Shown here one piece after another: positions 36,462 to 48,931 of a stretch of DNA of 64,000 bases; positions within the stretch are counted from its first letter, which is position 1; each line of letters opens with the position of its first letter. This DNA comes from Henricia sp. BOLD:AAB3569 (lineage: Eukaryota; Echinodermata; Asteroidea; Spinulosida; Echinasteridae), in the NCBI GenBank assembly GCA_037783545.1, contig JBBELK010000633.1:62001-126000 (forward strand), written 5' to 3'. The notes below the pieces were generated by a model. The model did not search any database. It was not told the origin of the DNA and saw only the letters and a program-made list of their open reading frames with translations. Both the position numbers and the translations under genes were made by a program.

Positions 36462-38242
36462 TCACGCAAACCGTGGCTGTCTGTACACACCTCTTTGGGG
36501 TACTCCTGAGTTGTGCGCATGCTCAGTCATTCGGACTGTCGTTAACGCACCGCAGTTTGGCTCGGCAATTTGGTCAAAGTGTGGTCCAAACGTCGGCAAA
36601 TTTGGAGGTCGAAAAATGTTCCGACGAACTTCAAATTTTGCATGCCCTAAACTCTCTATATTGCGCACTTGTCATAAAAAATTGACAGACTTTCGCCGGG
36701 AAATGGCAGAGAAATTTCAAAGTTTAGAAAAAACTGGGTTGAGGCTTCCTGACTGCTCTCACGCAAACCGTGGCTGTCTGTACACACCTCTTTGGGGTAC
36801 TCCTGAGTTGTGCGCATGCTCAGTCATTCGGACTGTCGTTAACGCACCGCAGTTTGGCTCGGCAATTTGGTCAAAGTGTGGTCCAAACGTCGGCAAATTT
36901 GGAGGTCGAAAAATGTTCCGACGAACTTCAAATTTTGCATGCCCTAAACTCTCTATATTGCGCACTTGTCATAAAAAATTGACAGACTTTCGCCGGGAAA
37001 TGGCAGAGAAATTTCAAAGTTTAGAAAAAACTGGGTTGAGGCTTCCTGACTGCTCTCACGCAAACCGTGGCTGTCTGTACACACCTCTTTGGGGTACTCC
37101 TGAGTTGTGCGCATGCTCAGTCATTCGGACTGTCGTTAACGCACCGCAGTTTGGCTCGGCAATTTGGTCAAAGTGTGGTCCAAACGTCGGCAAATTTGGA
37201 GGTCGAAAAATGTTCCGACGAACTTCAAATTTTGCATGCCCTAAACTCTCTATATTGCGCACTTGTCATAAAAAATTGACAGACTTTCGCCGGGAAATGG
37301 CAGAGAAATTTCAAAGTTTAGAAAAAACTGGGTTGAGGCTTCCTGACTGCTCTCACGCAAACCGTGGCTGTCTGTACACACCTCTTTGGGGTACTCCTGA
37401 GTTGTGCGCATGCTCAGTCATTCGGACTGTCGTTAACGCACCGCAGTTTGGCTCGGCAATTTGGTCAAAGTGTGGTCCAAACGTCGGCAAATTTGGAGGT
37501 CGAAAAATGTTCCGACGAACTTCAAATTTTGCATGCCCTAAACTCTCTATATTGCGCACTTGTCATAAAAAATTGACAGACTTTCGCCGGGAAATGGCAG
37601 AGAAATTTCAAAGTTTAGAAAAAACTGGGTTGAGGCTTCCTGACTGCTCTCACGCAAACCGTGGCTGTCTGTACACACCTCTTTGGGGTACTCCTGAGTT
37701 GTGCGCATGCTCAGTCATTCGGACTGTCGTTAACGCACCGCAGTTTGGCTCGGCAATTTGGTCAAAGTGTGGTCCAAACGTCGGCAAATTTGGAGGTCGA
37801 AAAATGTTCCGACGAACTTCAAATTTTGCATGCCCTAAACTCTCTATATTGCGCACTTGTCATAAAAAATTGACAGACTTTCGCCGGGAAATGGCAGAGA
37901 AATTTCAAAGTTTAGAAAAAACTGGGTTGAGGCTTCCTGACTGCTCTCACCCAAACCGTGGCTGTCTGTACACACCTCTTTGGGGTACTCCTGAGTTGTG
38001 CGCATGCTCAGTCATTCGGACTGTCGTTAACGCACCGCAGTTTGGCTCGGCAATTTGGTCAAAGTGTGGTCCAAACGTCGGCAAATTTGGAGGTCGAAAA
38101 ATGTTCCGACGAACTTCAAATTTTGCATGCCCTAAACTCTCTATATTGCGCACTTGTCATAAAAAATTGACAGACTTTCGCCGGAAATGGCAGAGAAATT
38201 TCAAAGTTTAGAAAAAACTGGGTTGAGGCTTCCTGACTGCTC
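36462..38242. repeat. Run of almost pure consensus monomers
   Basis: Units 36462, 36759, 37056, 37353 and 37650 show no difference from the consensus that I could find. Unit 37947 has CTCACCCAAACC and CGCCGGAAATGG (one G lost), making it 296 bp. This is the most homogeneous stretch in the window. Confidence 0.9.
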
Positions 38243-41200
38243 TCACGCAAACCGTGGCTGTCTGTACACACCTCTTTGGGGTACTCCTGAGTTGTGCGCA
38301 TGCTCAGTCATTCGGACTGTCGTTAACGCACCGCAGTTTGGCTCGGCAATTTGGTCAAAGTGTGGTCCAAACGTCGGCAAATTTGGAGGTCGAAAAATGT
38401 TCCGACGAACTTCAAATTTTGCATGCCCTAAACTCTCTATATTGCGCACTTGTCATAAAAAATTGACAGACTTTCGCCGGGAAATGGCAGAGAAATTTCA
38501 AAGTTTAGAATAAACTGGGTTGAGGCTTCCTGACTGCTCTCACGCAAACCGTGGATGTCTGTACACACCTCTTTGGGGTACTCCTGAGTTGTGCGCATGC
38601 TCAGTCATTCGGACTGTCGTTAACGCACCGCAGTTTGGCTCGGCAATTTGGTCAAAGTGTGGTCCAAACGTCGGCAAATTTGGAGGTCGAAAAATGTTCC
38701 GACGAACTTCAAATTTTGCATGCCCTAAACTCTCTATATTGCGCACTTGTCATAAAAAATTGACAGACTTTCGCCGGGAAATGGCAGAGAAATTTCAAAG
38801 TTTTAGTGAAAAAACTGGGTTGAGGCTTCCTGACTGCTCTCACGCAAACCGTGGCTGTCTGTACACACCTCTTTGGGGTACTCCTGAGTTGTGCGCATGC
38901 TCAGTCATTCGGACTGTCGTTAACGCACCGCAGTTTGGCTTGGCAATTTGGTCAAAGTGTGGTCCAAACGTCGGCAAATTTGGAGGTCGAAAAATGTTCC
39001 GACGAACTTCAAATTTTGCATGCCCTAAACTCTCTATATTGCGCACTTGTCATACAAAATTGACAGACTTTCGCCGGGAAATGGCAGAGAAATTTCAAAG
39101 TTTAGAAAAAACTGGGTTTAGGCTTCCTGACTGCTCTCACGCAAACCGTGGCTGTCTGTACACACCTCTTTGGGGTACTCCTGAGTTGTGCGCATGCTCA
39201 GTCATTCGGACTGTCGTTAACGCACCGCAGTTTGGCTCGGCAATTTGGTCAAAGTGTGGTCCAAACGTCGGCAAATTTGGAGGTCGAAAAATGTTCCGAC
39301 GAACTTCAAATTTTGCATGCCCTAAACTCTCTATATTGCACACTTGTCATAAAAAATTGACAGACTTTCGCCGGGAAATGGCAGAGAAATTTCAAAGTTT
39401 AGAAAAAACTGGGTTGAGGCTTCCTGACTGCTCTCACGCAAACCGTGGCTGTCTGTACACACCTCTTTGGGGTACTCCTGAGTTGTGCGCATGCTCAGTC
39501 ATTCGGACTGTCGTTAACGCACCGCAGTTTGGCTCGGCAATTTGGTCAAAGTGTGGTCCAAACGTCGGCAAATTTGGAGGTCGAAAAATGTTCCGACGAA
39601 CTTCAAATTTTGCATGCCCTAAACTCTCTATATTGCGCACTTGTCATAAAAAATTGACAGACTTTCGGCGGGAAATGGCAGAGAAATTTCAAAGTTTAGA
39701 AAAAACTGGGTTGAGGCTTCCTGACTGCTCTCACGCAAACCGTGGCTGTCTGTACACACCTCTTTGGGGTACTCCTGAGTTGTGCGCATGCTCAGTCATT
39801 CGGACTGTCGTTAACGCACCGCAGTTTGGCTCGGCAATTTGGTCAAAGTGTGGTCCAAACGTCGGCAAATTTGGAGGTCGAAAAATGTTCCGACGAACTT
39901 CAAATTTTACATGCCCTAAACTCTCTGTATTGCGCACTTGTCATAAAAATTGACAGACTTTCGCCGGGAAATGGCAGAGAAATTTCAAAGTTTAGAAAAA
40001 ACTGGGTTGAGGCTTCCTGACTGCTCTCACGCAAACCGTGGCTGTCTGTACACACCTCTTTGGGGTACTCCTGAGTTGTGCGCATGCTCAGTCATTCGGA
40101 CTGTCGTTAACGCACCGCAGTTTGGCTCGGCAATTTGGTCAAAGTGTGGTCCAAACGTCGGCAAATTTGGAGGTCGAAAAATGTTCCGACGAACTTCAAA
40201 TTTTGCATGCCCTAAACTCTCTATATTGCGCACTTGTCATAAAAAATTGACAGACTTTCGCCGGGAAATGGCAGAGAAATTTCAAAGTTTAGAAAAAACT
40301 GGGTTGAGGCTTCCTGACTGCTCTCACGCAAACCGTGGCTGTCTGTACACACCTCTTTGGGGTACTCCTGAGTTGTGCGCATGCTCAGTCATTCGGACTG
40401 TCGTTAACGCACCGCAGTTTGGCTCGGCAATTTGGTCAAAGTGTGGTCCAAACGTCGGCAAATTTGGAGGTCGAAAAATGTTCCGACGAACTTCAAATTT
40501 TGCATGCCCTAAACTCTCTATATTGCGCACTTGTCATACAAAATTGACAGACTTTCGCCGGGAAATGGCAGAGAAATTTCAAAGTTTAGAAAAAACTGGG
40601 TTTAGGCTTCCTGACTGCTCTCACGCAAACCGTGGCTGTCTGTACACACCTCTTTGGGGTACTCCTGAGTTGTGCGCATGCTCAGTCATTCGGACTGTCG
40701 TTAACGCACCGCAGTTTGGCTCGGCAATTTGGTCAAAGTGTGGTCCAAACGTCGGCAAATTTGGAGGTCGAAAAATGTTCCGACGAACTTCAAATTTTGC
40801 ATGCCCTAAACTCTCTATATTGCACACTTGTCATAAAAAATTGACAGACTTTCGCCGGGAAATGGCAGAGAAATTTCAAAGTTTAGAAAAAACTGGGTTG
40901 AGGCTTCCTGACTGCTCTCACGCAAACCGTGGCTGTCTGTACACACCTCTTTGGGGTACTCCTGAGTTGTGCGCATGCTCAGTCATTCGGACTGTCGTTA
41001 ACGCACCGCAGTTTGGCTCGGCAATTTGGTCAAAGTGTGGTCCAAACGTCGGCAAATTTGGAGGTCGAAAAATGTTCCGACGAACTTCAAATTTTACATG
41101 CCCTAAACTCTCTGTATTGCGCACTTGTCATAAAAATTGACAGACTTTCGCCGGGAAATGGCAGAGAAGTTTCAAAGTTTAGAAAAAACTGGGTTGAGGC

Positions 41201-44200
41201 TTCCTGACTGCTCTCACGCAAACCGTGGCTGTCTGTACACACCTCTTTGGGGTACTCCTGAGTTGTGCGCATGCTCAGTCATTCGGACTGTCGTTAACGC
41301 ACCGCAGTTTGGCTCGGCAATTTGGTCAAAGTGTGGTCCAAACGTCGGCAAATTTGGAGGTCGAAAAATGTTCCGACGAACTTCAAATTTTGCATGCCCT
41401 AAACTCTCTATATTGCGCACTTGTCATACAAAATTGACAGACTTTCGCCGGGAAATGGCAGAGAAATTTCAAAGTTTAGAAAAACTGGGTTTAGGCTTCC
41501 TGACTGCTCTCACGCAAACCGTGGCTGTCTGTACACACCTCTTTGGGGTACTCCTGAGTTGTGCGCATGCTCAGTCATTCGGACTGTCGTTAACGCACCG
41601 CAGTTTGGCTCGGCAATTTGGTCAAAGTGTGGTCCAAACGTCGGCAAATTTGGAGGTCGAAAAATGTTCCGACGAACTTCAAATTTTGCATGCCCTAAAC
41701 TCTCTATATTGCACACTTGTCATAAAAAATTGACAGACTTTCGCCGGGAAATGGCAGAGAAATTTCAAAGTTAGAAAAAACTGGGTTGAGGCTTCCTGAC
41801 TGCTCTCACGCAAACCGTGGCTGTCTGTACACACCTCTTTGGGGTACTCCTGAGTTGTGCGCATGCTCAGTCATTCGGACTGTCGTTAACGCACCGCAGT
41901 TTGGCTCGGCAATTTGGTCAAAGTGTGGTCCAAACGTCGGCAAATTTGGAGGTCGAAAAATGTTCCGACGAACTTCAAATTTTGCATGCCCTAAACTCTC
42001 TATATTGCGCACTTGTCATAAAAATTGACAGACTTTCGCCGGGAAATGGCAGAGAAATTTCAAAGTTAGAAAAAACTGGGTTGAGGCTTCCTGACTGCTC
42101 TCACGCAAACCGTGGCTGTCTGTACACACCTCTTTGGGTACTCCTGAGTTGTGCGCATGCTCAGTCATTCGGACTGTCGTTAACGCACCGCAGTTTGGCT
42201 CGGCAATTTGGTCAAAGTGTGGTCCAAACGTCGGCAAATTTGGAGGTCGAAAAATGTTCCGACGAACTTCAAATTTTGCATGCCCTAAACTCTCTATATT
42301 GCGCACTTGTCATAAAAAATTGACAGACTTTCGCCGGGAAATGGCAGAGAAATTTCAAAGTTTAGAATAAACTGGGTTGAGGCTTCCTGACTGCTCTCAC
42401 GCAAACCGTGGATGTCTGTACACACCTCTTTGGGGTACTCCTGAGTTGTGCGCATGCTCAGTCATTCGGACTGTCGTTAACGCACCGCAGTTTGGCTCGG
42501 CAATTTGGTCAAAGTGTGGTCCAAACGTCGGCAAATTTGGAGGTCGAAAAATGTTCCGACGAACTTCAAATTTTGCATGCCCTAAACTCTCTATATTGCG
42601 CACTTGTCATAAAAAATTGACAGACTTTCGCCGGGAAATGGCAGAGAAATTTCAAAGTTTTAGTGAAAAAACTGGGTTGAGGCTTCCTGACTGCTCTCAC
42701 GCAAACCGTGGCTGTCTGTACACACCTCTTTGGGGTACTCCTGAGTTGTGCGCATGCTCAGTCATTCGGACTGTCGTTAACGCACCGCAGTTTGGCTTGG
42801 CAATTTGGTCAAAGTGTGGTCCAAACGTCGGCAAATTTGGAGGTCGAAAAATGTTCCGACGAACTTCAAATTTTGCATGCCCTAAACTCTCTATATTGCG
42901 CACTTGTCATACAAAATTGACAGACTTTCGCCGGGAAATGGCAGAGAAATTTCAAAGTTTAGAAAAAACTGGGTTTAGGCTTCCTGACTGCTCTCACGCA
43001 AACCGTGGCTGTCTGTACACACCTCTTTGGGGTACTCCTGAGTGTGCGCATGCTCAGTCATTCGGACTGTCGTTAACGCACCGCAGTTTGGCTCGGCAAT
43101 TTGGTCAAAGTGTGGTCCAAACGTCGGCAAATTTGGAGGTCGAAAAATGTTCCGACGAACTTCAAATTTTGCATGCCCTAAACTCTCTATATTGCACACT
43201 TGTCATAAAAAATTGACAGACTTTCGCCGGGAAATGGCAGAGAAATTTCAAAGTTTAGAAAAAACTGGGTTGAGGCTTCCTGACTGCTCTCACGCAAACC
43301 GTGGCTGTCTGTACACACCTCTTTGGGGTACTCCTGAGTTGTGCGCATGCTCAGTCATTCGGACTGTCGTTAACGCACCGCAGTTTGGCTCGGCAATTTG
43401 GTCAAAGTGTGGTCCAAACGTCGGCAAATTTGGAGGTCGAAAAATGTTCCGACGAACTTCAAATTTTGCATGCCCTAAACTCTCTATATTGCGCACTTGT
43501 CATAAAAAATTGACAGACTTTCGGCGGGAAATGGCAGAGAAATTTCAAAGTTTAGAAAAAACTGGGTTGAGGCTTCCTGACTGCTCTCACGCAAACCGTG
43601 GCTGTCTGTACACACCTCTTTGGGGTACTCCTGAGTTGTGCGCATGCTCAGTCATTCGGACTGTCGTTAACGCACCGCAGTTTGGCTCGGCAATTTGGTC
43701 AAAGTGTGGTCCAAACGTCGGCAAATTTGGAGGTCGAAAAATGTTCCGACGAACTTCAAATTTTACATGCCCTAAACTCTCTGTATTGCGCACTTGTCAT
43801 AAAAAATTGACAGACTTTCGCCGGGAAATGGCAGAGAAATTTCAAAGTTTAGAAAAAACTGGGTTGAGGCTTCCTGACTGCTCTCACGCAAACCGTGGCT
43901 GTCTGTACACACCTCTTTGGGGTACTCCTGAGTTGTGCGCATGCTCAGTCATTCGGACTGTCGTTAACGCACCGCAGTTTGGCTCGGCAATTTGGTCAAA
44001 GTGTGGTCCAAACGTCGGCAAATTTGGAGGTCGAAAAATGTTCCGACGAACTTCAAATTTTGCATGCCCTAAACTCTCTATATTGCGCACTTGTCATAAA
44101 AAATTGACAGACTTTCGCCGGGAAATGGCAGAGAAATTTCAAAGTTTAGAAAAAACTGGGTTGAGGCTTCCTGACTGCTCTCACGCAAACCGTGGCTGTC

Positions 44201-45665
44201 TGTACACACCTCTTTGGGGTACTCCTGAGTTGTGCGCATGCTCAGTCATTCGGACTGTCGTTAACGCACCGCAGTTTGGCTCGGCAATTTGGTCAAAGTG
44301 TGGTCCAAACGTCGGCAAATTTGGAGGTCGAAAAATGTTCCGACGAACTTCAAATTTTGCATGCCCTAAACTCTCTATATTGCGCACTTGTCATACAAAA
44401 TTGACAGACTTTCGCCGGGAAATGGCAGAGAAATTTCAAAGTTTAGAAAAAACTGGGTTTAGGCTTCCTGACTGCTCTCACGCAAACCGTGGCTGTCTGT
44501 ACACACCTCTTTGGGGTACTCCTGAGTTGTGCGCATGCTCAGTCATTCGGACTGTCGTTAACGCACCGCAGTTTGGCTCGGCAATTTGGTCAAAGTGTGG
44601 TCCAAACGTCGGCAAATTTGGAGGTCGAAAAATGTTCCGACGAACTTCAAATTTTGCATGCCCTAAACTCTCTATATTGCACACTTGTCATAAAAAATTG
44701 ACAGACTTTCGCCGGGAAATGGCAGAGAAATTTCAAAGTTTAGAAAAAACTGGGTTGAGGCTTCCTGACTGCTCTCACGCAAACCGTGGCTGTCTGTACA
44801 CACCTCTTTGGGGTACTCCTGAGTTGTGCGCATGCTCAGTCATTCGGACTGTCGTTAACGCACCGCAGTTTGGCTCGGCAATTTGGTCAAAGTGTGGTCC
44901 AAACGTCGGCAAATTTGGAGGTCGAAAAATGTTCCGACGAACTTCAAATTTTACATGCCCTAAACTCTCTGTATTGCGCACTTGTCATAAAAAATTGACA
45001 GACTTTCGCCGGGAAATGGCAGAGAAGTTTCAAAGTTTAGAAAAAACTGGGTTGAGGCTTCCTGACTGCTCTCACGCAAACCGTGGCTGTCTGTACACAC
45101 CTCTTTGGGGTACTCCTGAGTTGTGCGCATGCTCAGTCATTCGGACTGTCGTTAACGCACCGCAGTTTGGCTCGGCAATTTGGTCAAAGTGTGGTCCAAA
45201 CGTCGGCAAATTTGGAGGTCGAAAAATGTTCCGACGAACTTCAAATTTTGCATGCCCTAAACTCTCTATATTGCGCACTTGTCATACAAAATTGACAGAC
45301 TTTCGCCTGGAAATGGCAGAGAAATTTCAAAGTTTAGAAAAAACTGGGTTTAGGCTTCCTGACTGCTCTCACGCAAACCGTGGCTGTCTGTACACACCTC
45401 TTTGGGGTACTCCTGAGTTGTGCGCATGCTCAGTCATTCGGACTGTCGTTAACGCACCGCAGTTTGGCTCGGCAATTTGGTCAAAGTGTGGTCCAAACGT
45501 CGGCAAATTTGGAGGTCGAAAAATGTTCCGACGAACTTCAAATTTTGCATGCCCTAAACTCTCTATATTGCACACTTGTCATAAAAAATTGACAGACTTT
45601 CGCCGGGAAATGGCAGAGAAATTTCAAAGTTTAGAAAAAACTGGGTTGAGGCTTCCTGACTGCTC
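38243..45665. repeat. Higher-order repeat, ~3,858 bp (13 monomers), second copy 12 of 13
   Basis: Copy 1 is 38243-42100 and copy 2 is 42101-45665. Shared markers: GAATAAACTGGG tail (38243, 42101); CGTGGATGTC plus AGTTTTAGTGAAAA, 300 bp (38540, 42397); GGCTTGGCAA, CATACAAAATT and GGGTTTAGG (38840, 42697); TTGCACACTTG (39137, 42994); TTTCGGCGGG (39434, 43290); TTTTACATG plus CTGTATTG (39731, 43587); a plain unit; then CATACAAAA / GCACAC / TTTTACATG trios (40324-41213, 44181-45071), the last with GAGAAGTTTC. Unit 41806 has no counterpart. The differences I noted are mainly run-length changes (A5/A6, G3/G4, a lost T at 43044). Confidence 0.92.
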
Positions 45666-48600
45666 TCACGCAAACCGTGGCTGTCTGTACACACCTCTTT
45701 GGGGTACTCCTGAGTTGTGCGCATGCTCAGTCATTCGGACTGTCGTTAACGCACCGCAGTTTGGCTCGGCAATTTGGTCAAAGTGTGGTCCAAACGTCGG
45801 CAAATTTGGAGGTCGAAAAATGTTCCGACGAACTTCAAATTTTGCATGCCCTAAACTCTCTAAATTGCGCACTTGTCATACAAAATTGACAGACTTTCGC
45901 AGGGAAATGGCAGAGAAATTTCAAAGTTTAGAAAAAACTGGGTTGAGGCTTCCTGACTGCTCTCACGCAAACCGTGGCTGTCTGTACACACCTCTTTGGG
46001 GTACTCCTGAGTTGTGCGCATGCTCAGTCATTCGGACTGTCGTTAACGCACCGCAGTTTGGCTCGGCAATTTGGTCAAAGTGTGGTCCAAACGTCGGCAA
46101 ATTTGGAGGTCGAAAAATGTTCCGACGAACTTCAAATTTTGCATGCCCTAAACTATCTATATTGCGCACTTGTCATAAAAAATTGACAGACTTTCGCCGG
46201 GAAATGGCAGAGAAATTTCAAAGTTTAGAAAAAACTGGGTTGAGGCTTCCTGACTGCTCTCACGCAAACCGTGGCTGTCTGTACACACCTCTTTGGGGTA
46301 CTCCTGAGTTGTGCGCATGCTCAGTCATTCGGACTGTCGTTAACGCACCGCAGTTTGGCTCGGCAATTTAGTCAAAGTGTGGTCCAAACGTCGGCAAATT
46401 TGGAGGTCGAAAAATGTTCCGACGAACTTCAAATTTTGCATGCCCTAAACTCTCTATATTGCGCACTTGTCATAAAAAATTGACAGACTTTCGCCGGGAA
46501 ATGGCAGAGAAATTTCAAAGTTTAGAAAAAACTGGGTTGAGGCTTCCTGACTGCTCTCACGCAAACCGTGGCTGTCTGTACACACCTCTTTGGGGTACTC
46601 CTGAGTTGTGCGCATGCTCAGTCATTCGGACTGTCGTTAACGCACCGCAGTTTGGCTCGGCAATTTGGTCAAAGTGTGGTCCAAACGTCGGCAAATTTGG
46701 AGGTCGAAAAATGTTCCGACGAACTTCAAATTTTGCATGCCCTAAAATCTCTATATTGCGCACTTGTCATAAAAATTGACAGACTTTCGCCGGGAAATGG
46801 CAGAGAAATTTCAAAGTTTAGAAAAAACTGGGTTGAGGCTTCCTGACTGCTCTCACGCAAACCGTGGCTGTCTGTACACACCTCTTTGGGGTACTCCTGA
46901 GTTGTGCGCATGCTCAGTCATTCGGACTGTCGTTAACGCACCGCAGTTTGGCTCGGCAATTTGGTCAAAGTGTGGTCCAAACGTCGGCAAATTTGGAGGT
47001 CGAAAAATGTTCCGACGAACTTCAAATTTTGCATGCCCTAAACTCTCTATATTGCACACTTGTCATAAAAAATTGACAGACTTTCGCCGGGAAATGGCAG
47101 AGAAATTTCAAAGTTTAGAAAAAACTGGGTTGAGGCTTTCTGACTGCTCTCACGCAAACCGTGGCTGTCTGTACACACCTCTTTGGGGTACTCCTGAGTT
47201 GTGCGCATGCTCAGTCATTCGGACTGTCGTTAACGCACCGCAGTTTGGCTCGGCAATTTGGTCAAAGTGTGGTCCAAACGTCGGCAAATTTGGAGGTCGA
47301 AAAATGTTCCGACGAACTTCAAATTTTGCATGCCCTAAACTCTCTAAATTGCGCACTTGTCATACAAAATTGACAGACTTTCGCAGGGAAATGGCAGAGA
47401 AATTTCAAAGTTTAGAAAAAACTGGGTTGAGGCTTCCTGACTGCTCTCACGCAAACCGTGGCTGTCTGTACACACCTCTTTGGGGTACTCCTGAGTTGTG
47501 CGCATGCTCAGTCATTCGGACTGTCGTTAACGCACCGCAGTTTGGCTCGGCAATTTGGTCAAAGTGTGGTCCAAACGTCGGCAAATTTGGAGGTCGAAAA
47601 ATGTTCCGACGAACTTCAAATTTTGCATGCCCTAAACTATCTATATTGCGCACTTGTCATAAAAAATTGACAGACTTTCGCCGGGAAATGGCAGAGAAAT
47701 TTCAAAGTTTAGAAAAAACTGGGTTGAGGCTTCCTGACTGCTCTCACGCAAACCGTGGCTGTCTGTACACACCTCTTTGGGGTACTCCTGAGTTGTGCGC
47801 ATGCTCAGTCATTCGGACTGTCGTTAACGCACCGCAGTTTGGCTCGGCAATTTAGTCAAAGTGTGGTCCAAACGTCGGCAAATTTGGAGGTCGAAAAATG
47901 TTCCGACGAACTTCAAATTTTGCATGCCCTAAACTCTCTATATTGCGCACTTGTCATAAAAAATTGACAGACTTTCGCCGGGAAATGGCAGAGAAATTTC
48001 AAAGTTTAGAAAAAACTGGGTTGAGGCTTCCTGACTGCTCTCACGCAAACCGTGGCTGTCTGTACACACCTCTTTGGGGTACTCCTGAGTTGTGCGCATG
48101 CTCAGTCATTCGGACTGTCGTTAACGCACCGCAGTTTGGCTCGGCAATTTGGTCAAAGTGTGGTCCAAACGTCGGCAAATTTGGAGGTCGAAAAATGTTC
48201 CGACGAACTTCAAATTTTGCATGCCCTAAAATCTCTATATTGCGCACTTGTCATAAAAAATTGACAGACTTTCGCCGGGAAATGGCAGAGAAATTTCAAA
48301 GTTTAGAAAAAACTGGGTTGAGGCTTCCTGACTGCTCTCACGCAAACCGTGGCTGTCTGTACACACCTCCTTGGGGTACTCCTGAGTTGTGCGCATGCTC
48401 AGTCATTCGGACTGTCGTTAACGCACCGCAGTTTGGCTCGGCAATTTAGTCAAAGTGTGGTCCAAACGTCGGCAAATTTGGAGGTCGAAAAATGTTCCGA
48501 CGAACTTCAAATTTTGCATGCCCTAAACTCTCTATATTGCGCACTTGTCATAAAAAATTGACAGACTTTCGCCGGGAAATGGCAGAGAAATTTCAAAGTT

Positions 48601-48931
48601 TAGAAAAAACTGGGTTGAGGCTTCCTGACTGCTCTCACGCAAACCGTGGCTGTCTGTACACACCTCTTTGGGGTACTCCTGAGTTGTGCGCATGCTCAGT
48701 CATTCGGACTGTCGTTAACGCACCGCAGTTTGGCTCGGCAATTTGGTCAAAGTGTGGTCCAAACGTCGGCAAATTTGGAGGTCGAAAAATGTTCCGACGA
48801 ACTTCAAATTTTGCATGCCCTAAAATCTCTATATTGCGCACTTGTCATAAAAAATTGACAGACTTTCGCCGGGAAATGGCAGAGAAATTTCAAAGTTTAG
48901 AAAAAACTGGGTTGAGGCTTCCTGACTGCTC
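45369..48931. repeat. Higher-order repeat, 2 x ~1,485 bp (5 monomers), then a dimer
   Basis: Copy 1 starts units at 45369, 45666, 45963, 46260 and 46557. Copy 2 starts them at 46853, 47150, 47447, 47744 and 48041. The order is TTGCACACTTG; CTCTAAATTGC with CATACAAAATT and CGCAGGG; AAACTATCTA; ATTTAGTCAAAG (TAG in the open frame); CTAAAATCT. The last two variants are repeated again as 48338 (also CCTCCTTGG) and 48635, a 594-bp dimer. Unit 45369 is also the last unit of the 13-mer copy, so the two layers overlap. The GCACAC/CTAAATT pair reappears at 51308 and 51605. Confidence 0.91.
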
